57,431 bases of DNA from Fibrobacter sp. (GCA_017642335.1 JAGCPF010000055.1:1-57431), one strand, 5' to 3'. Positions 8,275 to 17,595 are shown, counted from the stretch's first letter. Notes: a model not told the origin generated them from the sequence alone. Made by a program: numbers and translations.

Positions 8275-8907
8275 TTATCTCCGCGTTTCTGCGGGACGGA
8301 GTGTGGCCCTAGCCCATCTCATACAACGATTTCGCATTTCCTCAATGTGGTTAAGTCTGCAATCGTTTGCTGGGGGAATATCAAATTTCTGGTATTGTGG
8401 CCCCATCCAGGAATTTTCCAAGGAATCAACTACCAAGCAATATACAGAATCTTCCTTCAATTCTCGAAGCCGAGAAAGCTCCGCCTGTTTACGGCTGTAG
8501 GCTTGCTTTTGGAATTCGTTCATTAATTCATAATTAGGCGGACGCTGGTGATTTATTGCTGGAAACATGGATGTTACAGAATCACGAATGTGCTGAATCC
8601 GACTATAAATATCGGTCATAAAGGCTGTATATTCTCTTTGGGGCACATCTACATAGCAGCAAATTTTTTCTTTATGTGCGAAATCGATGGTGTACCAGGT
8701 GATTTCTTTTGGAACTTCTATAAAAGTATAACGAAGTGAGTCTTTATCAAAGCAACAGGGGACAATGTACTCTATGATTTGAACATTTTGAGGCAATGGC
8801 CAACACGGAGCCCACAGATCTTCAATCCCACTTGCGCAACATTCCACGCATAAAGCGAAGAAGATTGCTTTACGGCATAGAGCCCATTTAGTTGGTGTGG
8901 TTCTCAT
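8275..8907 (-). CDS. Hypothetical secreted protein
   Basis: 210 residues that I do not recognise. The start at 8907 gives a weak signal-like N-terminus (MRTTPTKWALCRKAIFFALC); a longer frame reaches 8946 but begins without export features. The protein is rich in Cys (CVECCASG, VPCCFDKDS, KICCYVDV) and ends in a charged helix with several Arg. Its base composition is more AT-rich than the adjacent miaB, as is the 220-nt region upstream, so recent acquisition is possible. It lies 47 nt upstream of miaB, which has its own promoter box. The coding status is reasonable but not certain. Confidence 0.5.
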   Translation of the reverse strand: MRTTPTKWALCRKAIFFALCVECCASGIEDLWAPCWPLPQNVQIIEYIVPCCFDKDSLRYTFIEVPKEITWYTIDFAHKEKICCYVDVPQREYTAFMTDIYSRIQHIRDSVTSMFPAINHQRPPNYELMNEFQKQAYSRKQAELSRLRELKEDSVYCLVVDSLENSWMGPQYQKFDIPPANDCRLNHIEEMRNRCMRWARATLRPAETRR

Positions 8908-9127
8908 AAACGTCTGACAAATTTTCCAAAATCTGAATGAGCACAATATACATTATCTTTTTTTCAACAAACTTTTCCAATCCACTTTTGAGTAATTGAA
9001 TACCCTTTTTTAAGGGAACCTGTAGGAAAATACCGATTTTAAGTAAACATCGATACATGTGTTTCTTAAAAGCTCTTGACAACGTTGCTTCCGAGTCTCA
9101 AAAAAATATTTTTGCTATACTTAAAAT

Positions 9128-9748
9128 ATGGCTAAACTCTTCAGCAGATGTCTTGGGAAGATTGTCTTGATGACCGCAGCGGCGCTGTGGGCCGGTTGCA
9201 GCGATTCCGAAAAAAACGAAGCTGCTGCCAAGCAGGATAATCCCAAATTGGTTCATCCCTGGGAGTTTTCGGAACACGTGGAGCAAAAGCGCGCTGAAAA
9301 GATTGTACCTGGAAATATAAATGATGACCTTTGGGGATGTCTCTATGGATGTGGTAGTGGTGTAGCAACAAAGTCTCGGGGAAATGCGAAATTTTCTTTT
9401 GTAAATGTTGAATCTGCGGACAAACAGGCTCTTGATCAAGAGAGGTATTTAAAGGTTGCTCAACAAAGAACACCTGGTTTAAGACATGTATACAATAAGT
9501 TTCTCAAGAAGAAAGCGGATTCATTTGCAGGTGAAATCACTGTGAAATTGATAATCACTGAGGACGGCTCCGTTAAAAAAATTCAGATTGTATCTTCGAC
9601 AACGGGTTATACGGAATTTGACGAAGAAATCAAGACGCTTCTCAGTCGTTGGATATTCCCGAAAGTAGAATCTGGTGAAGCCATTGCAGTATTTTCAATC
9701 AAGTTTTATGAGAATGCGGAGATATCCTCCTCGTCGCAGCTTAAGTAA
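9128..9748 (+). CDS. Lipoprotein with TonB/AgmX-type C-terminal domain
   Basis: 206 residues. The signal peptide MAKLFSRCLGKIVLMTAAAL ends in the lipobox LWAGC (Cys 23). After a variable region containing a CLYGCGSG motif, residues about 115-197 resemble the C-terminal domain of TonB and AgmX/PglI-type proteins: GEITVKLIITEDGSVKKIQI, then a conserved hydrophobic end where the strand leads into WIFPKVESGEAIAVFSIKF. In this family the domain contacts envelope partners. Here it is on a lipoprotein with no TonB membrane anchor, so an energy-transducing role is unlikely. A TATACTTA box ends 4 nt before the ATG. The preceding 180 nt hold AT-rich sequence with no gene seen. Confidence 0.75.
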   Translation: MAKLFSRCLGKIVLMTAAALWAGCSDSEKNEAAAKQDNPKLVHPWEFSEHVEQKRAEKIVPGNINDDLWGCLYGCGSGVATKSRGNAKFSFVNVESADKQALDQERYLKVAQQRTPGLRHVYNKFLKKKADSFAGEITVKLIITEDGSVKKIQIVSSTTGYTEFDEEIKTLLSRWIFPKVESGEAIAVFSIKFYENAEISSSSQLK

Positions 9749-9804
9749 AGAGGAGAGGGCCTTGTTTATTATTATAGTTCCTTTTCCGAAATGGAATTGA
9801 TTTC

Positions 9805-9812
9805 TACATTTG
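9805..9812 (+). promoter_or_regulatory. Promoter box TACATTTG that decides a start codon
   Basis: Exact TAnnTTTG octamer ending 8 nt before ATG 9821. Because it lies downstream of the other in-frame ATG (9791), it supports 9821 as the true start of the phosphatase. Confidence 0.5.
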
Positions 9813-9820
9813 GGCGCGCT

Positions 9821-10498
9821 ATGCTCAAAAAGAAATCCCTTATCGTTTTTGACTTGGATGGGACTCTGTTCAATACGCTCGGCGATCTTGCCGTGGCGGT
9901 GAATTTTGCCTTGCGCCAATTCGGGCTCCCGGAACATGACGAGCAGCGTGTGCGGACTTTTATCGGGAATGGCACCATGAAACTAATCGAACGGAGCATG
10001 GGGGAGGCGGCTCTTCCCGAAAATATCGCGCATACGGGCGTAACTATTGAAATGGTCCACAAGGTCTATTCGGACTTTTATTGGGAACATTGTACCGAAC
10101 GTACGCTCCCGAATCCGGGGGTGGTTGATTTCTTGCACACAAGCAAAGCCCGCATAGCGATGCTTACGAACAAGCCGCTCCGCCCTACAGAAAAGATTTT
10201 GAATCACTTCGGACTCCGCGACTGTTTTGAGTTTATCCTTTGCGGTGATACTACCCCCGAACGTAAACCCAGCCCCGCGGGCCTGCTCAAGATTCTTGAA
10301 ATGGCTGGAGCTTCGCGTGAAGATGCGGTAATGGTCGGCGATGACCAGCCGGATATTTTGGCTGCCCGTAACGCCGGAGTCGATTGCGTTACGCTCCTGT
10401 GCGGCTTTGGAAAACCAGTGAATTTGCTACCGCTGAAACCGGAAAATACGGTAAAAAGCTATGCCGAAATGTGCGCCGTTCTGAACGGGTGTACATAA
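9821..10498 (+). CDS. HAD-superfamily phosphatase, phosphoglycolate phosphatase-like
   Basis: 225 residues. HAD motif I is FDLDGTLFNT near the N-terminus, with both Asp present. Motif II is MLTNKP, the motif III Lys is in ERKPSPAGLL, and motif IV is VGDDQPDILAARNAG. An alpha-helical cap (about 20-85) places it in the Gph/PGMB-like subgroup. The substrate cannot be read from sequence; phosphoglycolate is the family's commonest. Start 9821 is preferred because the product then begins MLKKKSLIVFDLDGT, the usual distance from motif I, and the promoter box lies just upstream. A likely terminator follows at about 10507-10540. Confidence 0.88.
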   Translation: MLKKKSLIVFDLDGTLFNTLGDLAVAVNFALRQFGLPEHDEQRVRTFIGNGTMKLIERSMGEAALPENIAHTGVTIEMVHKVYSDFYWEHCTERTLPNPGVVDFLHTSKARIAMLTNKPLRPTEKILNHFGLRDCFEFILCGDTTPERKPSPAGLLKILEMAGASREDAVMVGDDQPDILAARNAGVDCVTLLCGFGKPVNLLPLKPENTVKSYAEMCAVLNGCT

Positions 10499-10506
10499 AA
10501 GGGGGT

Positions 10507-10540
10507 CCTCTGAAAGAGCAGAGGATGGACTATGTTTTTT
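10507..10540 (+). terminator. Probable terminator after HAD phosphatase
   Basis: Stem CCTCTG / CAGAGG with a 6-nt loop, extended imperfectly by flanking GT/GGAC, followed after TATG by TTTTTT. Confidence 0.5.
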
Positions 10541-10602
10541 AGGAAGGGAAAAAATTATTATATATAAGTTGAGGTTGAGAATAGCCTCTGTTGGTGTTTT
10601 TT

Positions 10603-11619
10603 ATGATTTGTCCGAAATGCGGTGATAAATACGAAGACGATATGCCTCGCTGCCTCTGGTGCGATGCTCCCAATCCGAATTATGGCGAGGGAACGCAGCC
10701 TTCATTTCCAAAGAAGGTTTCTGTAATAAAGAGGAATATTGGCGAGATTGAATCGGATAGCGAAGTCTTTCATGATGGTGCTGTATTCAAGTTGGGCAGA
10801 ACCAAGCATGTCCTGAATACAATAGCAATGATTTTTTGGTTGGGCTTTGGGCTTTTTTATGGTACCGCATGGCCTTTCGGATTCTTTGATAATATGCCGA
10901 CGCTATTGTGCGTGATTTTTCTTGGAACTGCCGTCATGGCCCTATATGCGGCATTTATCTTTTCAAAAAAGGTCCTGAAGGTAACGTGGTTCAAGGATAA
11001 GTTTGTTCTATGCACTCGTTATGGCGAAAAAGAAGTTCGGTTTGATGAATTGGTGGACAATTGTGCTGATGTTGATAGATTTAATAGACTTTTTTTTGTC
11101 TTCAAAAAAAATGGGAAAAAATTTCAAGTGTCAGATGACGACTATCCGAATGTTGTTCAGGAATTGTGTAAAATTTCGGATAAATTAGCAGAAAAGGACG
11201 TGGTGCAGAATTACGATGGAACTGAATATGTGATTTATAAACCATTAGTATATATTGGAGAAAAGAGCAGGATTGCCATAAGCCTTGTTGGTACTGTTTT
11301 TATCGCCTTGTTTTTTCCATTGGAAAATGCTCTTCTTGTCACGTGCTACGTTATATTTTTATTTTGCTGTTTTTGTATTGTCTTCGAGGGCGTGAAAGCT
11401 GTTCGTGAAATAATGTGGTACAGTGACAAGTTCGTGCTTTGCACTTATTTCGGGGAGAAAACTTTTTTGTTCGAACAGACTGCCCCCCGCAAAATAAAGT
11501 ACGATAAAAATGGCAATTGCCGATTTACATTCAAGAAAGGCTGGTTGCCCTTCATTGTTGATGAACGCTTTTTCCCTGAAGTCGTCGAAAAATTGAAAGA
11601 ACGTTACGAAAAAAAGTAA
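10603..11619 (+). CDS. Zinc-ribbon membrane protein with duplicated PH-like domain
   Basis: 338 residues, no named family recognised. It opens with a zinc ribbon (CPKCGDKY...CLWCDAP: two CxxC pairs at about 3-6 and 18-21). It then shows two similar halves, each with a hydrophobic hairpin followed by a soluble domain. Half 1 is IAMIFWLGFGLFYGTAW and LLCVIFLGTAVMALYAAFIF, then WFKDKFVLCTRYGEKEVRF. Half 2 is ISLVGTVFIALFFPLENAL and CYVIFLFCCFCIVFEG, then WYSDKFVLCTYFGEKTFLF. The W-sDKFVLCTyfGEK motif at the same place in each half indicates an internal duplication, resembling bacterial PH (YcxB/bPH2-like) domains after a membrane hairpin. ATG 10603 is chosen; a TTG four codons earlier is possible. 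Confidence 0.7.
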   Translation: MICPKCGDKYEDDMPRCLWCDAPNPNYGEGTQPSFPKKVSVIKRNIGEIESDSEVFHDGAVFKLGRTKHVLNTIAMIFWLGFGLFYGTAWPFGFFDNMPTLLCVIFLGTAVMALYAAFIFSKKVLKVTWFKDKFVLCTRYGEKEVRFDELVDNCADVDRFNRLFFVFKKNGKKFQVSDDDYPNVVQELCKISDKLAEKDVVQNYDGTEYVIYKPLVYIGEKSRIAISLVGTVFIALFFPLENALLVTCYVIFLFCCFCIVFEGVKAVREIMWYSDKFVLCTYFGEKTFLFEQTAPRKIKYDKNGNCRFTFKKGWLPFIVDERFFPEVVEKLKERYEKK

Positions 11620-11667
11620 ATTGATGTAGAAAACTATGTGCCAATTGCGTAATTCTGCAAAAAAATG

Positions 11668-11675
11668 TATATTCA
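11668..11675 (+). promoter_or_regulatory. TATATTCA promoter box for MNT/HEPN pair
   Basis: TATATTCA ends 15 nt before the nucleotidyltransferase ATG. This gives a short leader with a poor ribosome site. Confidence 0.35.
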
Positions 11676-11690
11676 AAAAACGAGTATAGA

Positions 11691-11975
11691 ATGAACCTGC
11701 CTGCTAAGATACAACTTCAGATACGGAAGTTCGCGGAAGACTGCGGACTGGAGCGAGTTGTATTGTTTGGTTCTCGCGCGCGAGGCTCCAATCGAGAGCG
11801 GAGCGACATCGACCTTGCGGTGTCTGGTAAGGATGTGGAACTCTTTGTGGAATCCCTTGAAGAACGGGCAGATACTCTTTTGTCTTTTGATATAGTTAAT
11901 TTAGATGAAATAGTGTCTGATAAGTTGAGGGAATCCATCAATCGAGAAGGGAAGGTCCTCTATGCAAAAATTTGA
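11691..11975 (+). CDS. Minimal nucleotidyltransferase (MNT), antitoxin-type
   Basis: 94 residues of the MNT/MJ0435 family. The nucleotidyltransferase signature is complete: GSRARGS near residue 27, then SDIDLAV near 38-44, with a further acidic strand SFDIVNLDEI. Genes of this size followed by a HEPN gene act as toxin-antitoxin pairs in several studied bacteria, where MNT AMPylates and silences the HEPN RNase. That role is inferred here from the pairing. It overlaps the HEPN gene by 14 nt, which is standard for these modules. Confidence 0.85.
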   Translation: MNLPAKIQLQIRKFAEDCGLERVVLFGSRARGSNRERSDIDLAVSGKDVELFVESLEERADTLLSFDIVNLDEIVSDKLRESINREGKVLYAKI

Positions 11976-12372
11976 TAATTTTCTAAACTGTTTCCAGGTA
12001 CTAAAAAACTCGAATCGGCAAATGGCAATGACCGATGAAATTTATCGCACGGGAGTTATTGGCCAGTTCAGCCTCACGTTTGAGCAGATGTGGAAAACTC
12101 TGCAGGAGGTCATGCGGGCGCATGCGATAAATGAGGCTGAAAATGGTTCTCCTCGTGAAATTCTGAAAGCGGGTTATAAGTTTAGTTTTCTGGATAACGA
12201 AGAAGTTTGGTTGCAAATGCTCAAGGATCGCAATTCAGCGATGCATATTTATGATGAAGAGGCTTTTGTTGGTGTGCTGAATCGTGTTTATGACAGCTAC
12301 ATTGACACTTTTGACCGCTTTGCCGTGAAAATACGTGTGAAGATTCAAGAGATTGAGAGCGAATCTACATAA
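11962..12372 (+). CDS. HEPN-domain protein (HI0074-like), toxin-type
   Basis: 136 residues matching the nucleotidyltransferase substrate-binding/HEPN family (HI0074-like), an all-helical protein. The catalytic-type RxxxxH motif is RNSAMH at about residues 90-95, preceded by the family's FTFEQMWKTLQE-like helix (SLTFEQMWKTLQEVMRAH). The active RNase motif suggests a functional HEPN toxin partner of the upstream MNT, though housekeeping roles exist. Its start lies within the MNT gene, and the next gene begins 10 nt after its stop. Confidence 0.83.
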   Translation: MQKFDNFLNCFQVLKNSNRQMAMTDEIYRTGVIGQFSLTFEQMWKTLQEVMRAHAINEAENGSPREILKAGYKFSFLDNEEVWLQMLKDRNSAMHIYDEEAFVGVLNRVYDSYIDTFDRFAVKIRVKIQEIESEST

Positions 12373-12382
12373 AAAGCATAAT

Positions 12383-13891
12383 ATGAAACATAGAATGTTT
12401 TTGTCCGCATATTTTGCGCTCGTCTTTGGCATAGTCCTGGCCGCTTGTGGCGATGATACGAGCAGTTCCGGCCCCGAGGACGGCGAAAACAGCGCGGTTG
12501 TTGCCGACACCACAAAAATCACCTACGCCCTCAAGCGTTTCGACGGCCCGCTTTCTAACCCGCACAAGGGATTTACGGTTCCGACGGGTGGCGCTTGGGT
12601 GTTCGTGCCTGAGTTCGAATACGGCCCTTACGGTTCCCTGAACAACAAAGCGTGGGACCTTGTCTCTTATGGTTCTGGCCATCAGCAGTGGAACAAGTTG
12701 AACCCGGCAAAAGGTGTTTACGACTGGACGGAACTGGAAAAACTTTTGAATGCTTTGGCCGAGCACAACATGGGCTACGCCTTGCGCGTGTTGCCGTACA
12801 CGCCATCCTTTATCAAGAGCGATTTTCCGCCAGAAGAGGATTACGATTGGACTCCGCCTTTTGTCTACGAAATGGGGGCGAAGAAGATACAGATTGACTT
12901 GCGTGGGACAGACTACCGTGCATACGCTCCGGTCTGGGATGATTCCATTTATATTTGGGCCGCAAAGGAGTTTGCAAAGGCTCTGGCCGAAAAGTACGAT
13001 GGCGATCCGCGCATAGAATACATTGACATTCGCACTTTTGGCGAATGGGGCGAATGGCACACGTCTCACATTTTGGGGAGCGAAATGCCTGCCGATTCGG
13101 TGTTGATTGACATGCTGGACTATTACGCATCCCTGTTTAAGAAAACCCAGCTGGTTCTGCCATCTAACGGTTTTGGCGATGTTTATACGCATGCGCTTGA
13201 ACTCGGCATTACCAAGCGAGATGATGGGTTCATTGGCATTCCCGGCAGGCCGGATACTTTGTTGCGAGCGTACAATGCGAACCTACCGACTATTGCCGAA
13301 AATATAGCCGGTTACAAGACGATGCTTACTTACGACGATCTGATTCCCGGGGGTAACCAGAAGTGGACTCCGGAACGCTGGGTGGATGCGATTACTTCGG
13401 CCCACTTGACTTACTACGTGCTGGACCAGGACAGCGATTGCGGTTACAATTTTTACAAGGACAATAAGGCCCTTGCCGATTCCATGACCAAGGTCATCGG
13501 ATACAATTTCACCGTTGCAAAAGCGGAACTGGTGACTGTCGCAAGTGCCAAGGATACTACAAGCACGCTGAACATTACCGTCGAGAACACCGGCGTGGCA
13601 CCCTGCTTCTTCGATGTCTACATGGTGGCGGAATTCGTTGATAGTACGGGCAAGGCGCTCGCCCCAATTGGCGAGACCGTCCGCATTCCCAAGGCAACCT
13701 TCAAGGACGGCAGTTCGCAGGACTTCTCCTTTAAGGCCGCGGGGCAGGCGAATATCGCGACCCAACCGGGAGTTTCCGTGGCCCTGTCCCTCTACGAAAG
13801 CGAAGAAGCCTTCAAAAAAGGCCAAAATCCGACCGTCCGCTTCGATAACGAAGGACTCTTGGAAAACAAGAAACTATTGCTGAAACCGTAA
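12383..13891 (+). CDS. Lipoprotein with DUF4874/DUF4832 glycosidase-like domains
   Basis: 502 residues. The signal peptide ends in the lipobox VLAAC (about Cys 22), followed by a short Asp/Ser-rich spacer. The body begins with the NPHKGF motif and continues as a TIM-barrel-like domain (WNKLNPAKGVYDWTELEKLL; YIDIRTFGEWGEWHTSHI with paired acidic residues). A C-terminal beta-sandwich follows (STLNITVENTGVAPCFFDVY). This is the order seen in DUF4874 plus DUF4832 proteins, which resemble clan GH-A glycoside hydrolases. Activity on plant or microbial polysaccharide is a guess from that fold and the organism. ATG 12383 is chosen because the signal peptide starts there. Confidence 0.8.
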   Translation: MKHRMFLSAYFALVFGIVLAACGDDTSSSGPEDGENSAVVADTTKITYALKRFDGPLSNPHKGFTVPTGGAWVFVPEFEYGPYGSLNNKAWDLVSYGSGHQQWNKLNPAKGVYDWTELEKLLNALAEHNMGYALRVLPYTPSFIKSDFPPEEDYDWTPPFVYEMGAKKIQIDLRGTDYRAYAPVWDDSIYIWAAKEFAKALAEKYDGDPRIEYIDIRTFGEWGEWHTSHILGSEMPADSVLIDMLDYYASLFKKTQLVLPSNGFGDVYTHALELGITKRDDGFIGIPGRPDTLLRAYNANLPTIAENIAGYKTMLTYDDLIPGGNQKWTPERWVDAITSAHLTYYVLDQDSDCGYNFYKDNKALADSMTKVIGYNFTVAKAELVTVASAKDTTSTLNITVENTGVAPCFFDVYMVAEFVDSTGKALAPIGETVRIPKATFKDGSSQDFSFKAAGQANIATQPGVSVALSLYESEEAFKKGQNPTVRFDNEGLLENKKLLLKP

Positions 13892-13910
13892 ACGCTTTTG
13901 AAAAAAAGAG

Positions 13911-13918
13911 TATATTCA
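13911..13918 (+). promoter_or_regulatory. TATATTCA promoter box before phosphatase lipoprotein
   Basis: Ends 5 nt before the ATG at 13924 and lies in the 32-nt gap after the DUF4832 gene. No convincing -35 was seen. Confidence 0.4.
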
Positions 13919-13923
13919 ATACG

Positions 13924-15219
13924 ATGGGTCGAATTTTAAGGTTATTTCCGTTGGCAGTTTATTTTGCCTGTATGGGATTTGTCGCTTGTGGCGGTGATGA
14001 TAGTAGCAGCGCAGGCATCGTTGATGAATCAAGTTCATCGGCAGAGATATTTTCAAGCAGTTCTTTTCTTGAAGACCCGTCCAGTTCTTCTATCGTTTCT
14101 TCGGATTCTGCGGGAAACAATGTTGCCCCAAAAATCACCGAGATTTCGGCAACAATTATAGAAGACACTTTGGATTTGTTCTATTACGGCTGCATGAACC
14201 TCAATTTCAAGGCGGATTCGTTCTTGACCATATTTGAAATTGGTGACGTCGTTACGTTGGTTGTGGACGGCTACGACACGCTAGATGTTCCGGTGGTTGG
14301 GTACAGAGGCGATGTTTCTGTAAGTGAATATCTTTTAAGCGTCGGTGACGGCTCGGGCTATGTTACTTTTGAGGTCCTTAATGGTGATCCTGCAGAAGCC
14401 ATTGGTATCGGGCGCGAAGTCAAATTCCCGATAAACGTTTCTGTGAAAATGAAGGAAAAGGGCGGCTATATCAAATATTTGGAAATGCGTCAGCATCTGA
14501 CGATGTCGTATTATTTGGAAGCGTATCCGACCCTTTCCATAGAAGAATTTGCGAATTTCAGGAAGGTGAACACGACGGGAATGGGCGAGGGTGTCTTGTA
14601 TCGTTCATCAAGCCCAATCGATCCGTCGCTGGGCCGTAATCTATATGCGGATTCCCTGGCCAAGGTGGCAGGAGTGGCGACCTTCGTGAATTTTGCCGAA
14701 ACCATGGAATCCGCCATGACATACAGGGACTTGGCCGGTTCCTATTATGCGACGCAGAATGTGGTGTTCCTTGGGGTTCCTCCGGCATTTGTGAACAAGG
14801 TGTTCAAGGATGGGCTTGTCAAAGGCTACCGCTTTATGATTGAAAATGAGGGCCCCTACCTGTTGCATTGCACTTATGGCATGGACCGGACCGGATTCTC
14901 GATTGCGGTGCTCGAAGCGCTGATGGGGGCGACTGCCGAAGAAATCAAGACCGATTACGCAAAGACATTCATGAACTATTGCAGCGTGGTTGGTAACATG
15001 CAGGTCGCCTTGACTCAGGACCATGTGGATTTGCTTAAGAACATTATCGCCATGAATTTGCGGAACTCGTACCACACGGTGGGCGTCGATATCTCGGATT
15101 TCAATAATGTCGACTTGGCGGCTGCAACAGAAAAATACCTGGTTGCACTCGGTATGGAGCAGGCTGAAGTGGATGCGCTTAAGAATCGCCTGAAGTCCGT
15201 ACAAACGAATAATGAATAA
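13924..15219 (+). CDS. Secreted tyrosine-phosphatase-family lipoprotein
   Basis: 431 residues. The signal peptide ends in MGFVAC (lipobox), then a 40-residue Ser-rich spacer (DESSSSAEIFSSSSF and similar) typical of Fibrobacter lipoproteins. Residues about 55-190 form an uncharacterised beta-rich domain. The C-terminal half is a tyrosine phosphatase of the Y_phosphatase3 type: GVLYRSSSPIDPSLGRN marks its beginning and LHCTYGMDRTGFS near residue 314 is the CX5R P-loop with Cys and Arg intact. Export of such an enzyme to the cell surface suggests dephosphorylation of extracellular molecules, possibly inositol phosphates or phosphoproteins; the substrate is unknown. The gene converges on aconitase. 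Confidence 0.85.
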   Translation: MGRILRLFPLAVYFACMGFVACGGDDSSSAGIVDESSSSAEIFSSSSFLEDPSSSSIVSSDSAGNNVAPKITEISATIIEDTLDLFYYGCMNLNFKADSFLTIFEIGDVVTLVVDGYDTLDVPVVGYRGDVSVSEYLLSVGDGSGYVTFEVLNGDPAEAIGIGREVKFPINVSVKMKEKGGYIKYLEMRQHLTMSYYLEAYPTLSIEEFANFRKVNTTGMGEGVLYRSSSPIDPSLGRNLYADSLAKVAGVATFVNFAETMESAMTYRDLAGSYYATQNVVFLGVPPAFVNKVFKDGLVKGYRFMIENEGPYLLHCTYGMDRTGFSIAVLEALMGATAEEIKTDYAKTFMNYCSVVGNMQVALTQDHVDLLKNIIAMNLRNSYHTVGVDISDFNNVDLAAATEKYLVALGMEQAEVDALKNRLKSVQTNNE

Positions 15220-15250
15220 AAAAGAACGGAATTGTGCATTCCGTTCCTTG
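15218..15250. terminator. Bidirectional terminator between phosphatase and aconitase
   Basis: Perfect 9-bp stem GAACGGAAT / ATTCCGTTC with a 5-nt loop. The T-run is on the minus strand (TTTTTT after the stem), so it best serves aconitase, which ends about 50 nt upstream of it. It may also stop plus-strand transcripts. Confidence 0.75.
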
Positions 15251-15297
15251 AAATTTTTGCGCCAGGAAATCAGCGTTTTATAGCGGTTTCCCTGCGA

Positions 15298-17571
15298 TTA
15301 CTTGTTGTTCGCGCGGATCAGGTTGAGGGCGGAACCCGCCTTGAACCATGCCCACTGCTGTTCGTTGTAGGTGTGGCTGAGGGCGATGTTATCGACAGAG
15401 CCGTCCTTGTGGTGGGCGATGAGCGTGAACTCGGAACCCGGAGCGAACTGGGTGAGGCCGACGATGTCGAACACGTCCTGTTCCTGGATCTTGTCGTAGT
15501 CGGCGGCGTTCTTGAAGGTGAGGGCGAGCATGCCCTGCTTCTTGAGGTTCGTCTCGTGGATGCGGGCGAAGCTCTTCACGATCACGGCCTTCACACCGAG
15601 GAAACGCGGTTCCATGGCGGCGTGTTCGCGGCTGGAACCTTCGCCGTAGTTTTCGTCACCGATGACGATGGAGCCCGTGCCCTTGGCCTTGTAAATCTTG
15701 GCGAGTTCCGGAACTTCCTTGTATTCACCGCACTGGCAGAGAACCTTGTTCGTTTCGCCGTTGAAAGCGTTCACGGCGCCGATGAGCATGTTGTTCGAAA
15801 TGTTTTCGAGGTGACCGCGGTAGTTGAGCCACGGGCCGGCCATGGAGATATGGTCGGTGGTGCACTTGCCCTTGGCCTTGATGAGGAGTGGGGCTCCGGC
15901 GATGTCCTTGCCGTCCCAAGCCGCGAACGGAGCGAGAGCCTGCAGGCGCTTGCTTTCGGGGTTGATGGAAACGGTAATCTTGGAACCGTCTTCGGCCGGA
16001 GCCTGGTAGCCGGCGTCCTTGACTTCGAAGCCCTTCGGCGGAAGTTCGCACTGTTCCGGCGGGTCGAGCTTCACGGCCTTGCCTTCATTGTTCACGAGGG
16101 TGTCGGTCATCGGATTGAAGCGGATGTCGCCAGAGAGGGCGGCAATCACGGCCATGAGCGGGCTAGCCACGAAGGCGTGTGTGTTCGGGTTGCCGTCGGC
16201 GCGCTTGGCGAAGTTGCGGTTAAAACTGTGGACGATGGTGTTGAGTTCCTTCTTGTCGGCACCGGCACGGTCCCAACGGCCAATGCAAGGGCCGCAGGCG
16301 TTCGTCATGATGGTTGCGCCGAACTGCTTGAACAAGTCGATGAGGCCGTCGCGTTCGGCGGTGTAGCGCACCTGTTCGGAACCCGGGTTGATGAGGAGCG
16401 GGCACTTCGGGGAAAGACCCTTGGCGAGAGCCTGTTTGATCATGTTTGCGGCCATGAAGAGGTCTTCGTAGCTGGAGTTCGTGCAGCTACCGATGAGGGC
16501 GGCGCTTACGACCGGAGTAGATTCCGGCTTGGTTTCGGTGGCCTTGAGGCTTTCTGCCATGTCGGTCACGGCAAAAGCGCGGTCCGGGCTGAACGGGCCG
16601 TTGAAGTGCGGCACGAGCGTGCTCAGGTCAATTTCCACGACGCGGTCAAAGAACTTTTCCGGATTTGCTTCGACTTCGGGGTCGGCCTTGAGGTGTTCTG
16701 CAATCTTGTCGGCAGCGGCGGCAACGTCGGCACGGCCAGTCACCTTGAGGTAGCGGCTCATGGAATCGTCGTAGCTGAAGGTAGAGCAGGTAGCGCCCAC
16801 TTCGGCACCCATGTTCGCAATCGTTGCCTTGCCGGTAGCGGAGAGGCTGCGTGCGCCTTCGCCAAAGTATTCGATAATGGCGTTGGTGCCACCCTTAACG
16901 GTGAGGATGCCAGCGAGCTTGAGGATGATGTCCTTAGCGGTAGCGAAGCCCTGGAGCTTGCCGGTGAGCTTCACGCCAATCATCTTCGGGTACTTGAGTT
17001 CCCACGGGAGGCCGACCATGGCGTCCACGGCGTCTGCACCGCCCACGCCAATCGCGAGCATGCCGAGGCCGCCAGCGTTCACGGTGTGGGAGTCGGTTCC
17101 GATCATCATTCCGCCCGGGAAGGCGTAGTTTTCGAGCACCACCTGGTGGATGATGCCTGCACCCGGGAGCCAGCAGTCAATGCCGTACTTGGCAGAGACA
17201 GACTGCAAGAAGTCGTACACTTCCTTGCTTTCTTCCTTGGCGCGCGGGAGGTCCTTTTCGACACCTTCGCGGGCGATAATCAAGTGATCGCAGTGCACGG
17301 AGCTGGGTACTGCCACGCGGGACTTGCCGGCGGTGGTGAACTGAAGGAGGGCCATCTGGGCGGTAGCGTCCTGCATGGCCACGCGGTCGGGGTGGAATTC
17401 GGCAAAATCCTTGCCGCGTTCATAGGTCCTGTTCTCGGCGCCATCGATCAGGTGGCTGTAGATAATCTTTTCGGCGAGGGTGAGCGGACGGCCCAGCTGC
17501 TTGCGGGCAGCTTCAACGCGGGCAGGAATGCGGGCGTAGACGCCCTGGATCATGTCGAAATTGAAAAGCAT
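15298..17571 (-). CDS. acn: Aconitate hydratase, mitochondrial type
   Basis: 757 residues, matching the mitochondrial aconitase family length rather than the ~890-residue AcnA or ~860-residue AcnB. It converts citrate to isocitrate in the TCA cycle. The 4Fe-4S ligands are visible as [11 protein letters not shown] and [10 protein letters not shown]. The active-site Asp/His region reads [21 protein letters not shown], and the C-terminal swivel domain carries [20 protein letters not shown]. An AGAGG ribosome site precedes the ATG, and a TATCTTTG box lies about 25 nt upstream. The region upstream is shared with the divergent trp leader. Very secure identification. Confidence 0.96.
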   Translation of the reverse strand: MLFNFDMIQGVYARIPARVEAARKQLGRPLTLAEKIIYSHLIDGAENRTYERGKDFAEFHPDRVAMQDATAQMALLQFTTAGKSRVAVPSSVHCDHLIIAREGVEKDLPRAKEESKEVYDFLQSVSAKYGIDCWLPGAGIIHQVVLENYAFPGGMMIGTDSHTVNAGGLGMLAIGVGGADAVDAMVGLPWELKYPKMIGVKLTGKLQGFATAKDIILKLAGILTVKGGTNAIIEYFGEGARSLSATGKATIANMGAEVGATCSTFSYDDSMSRYLKVTGRADVAAAADKIAEHLKADPEVEANPEKFFDRVVEIDLSTLVPHFNGPFSPDRAFAVTDMAESLKATETKPESTPVVSAALIGSCTNSSYEDLFMAANMIKQALAKGLSPKCPLLINPGSEQVRYTAERDGLIDLFKQFGATIMTNACGPCIGRWDRAGADKKELNTIVHSFNRNFAKRADGNPNTHAFVASPLMAVIAALSGDIRFNPMTDTLVNNEGKAVKLDPPEQCELPPKGFEVKDAGYQAPAEDGSKITVSINPESKRLQALAPFAAWDGKDIAGAPLLIKAKGKCTTDHISMAGPWLNYRGHLENISNNMLIGAVNAFNGETNKVLCQCGEYKEVPELAKIYKAKGTGSIVIGDENYGEGSSREHAAMEPRFLGVKAVIVKSFARIHETNLKKQGMLALTFKNAADYDKIQEQDVFDIVGLTQFAPGSEFTLIAHHKDGSVDNIALSHTYNEQQWAWFKAGSALNLIRANNK

Positions 17572-17595
17572 AGGAACCTCTTAATTTTTCGCGCT

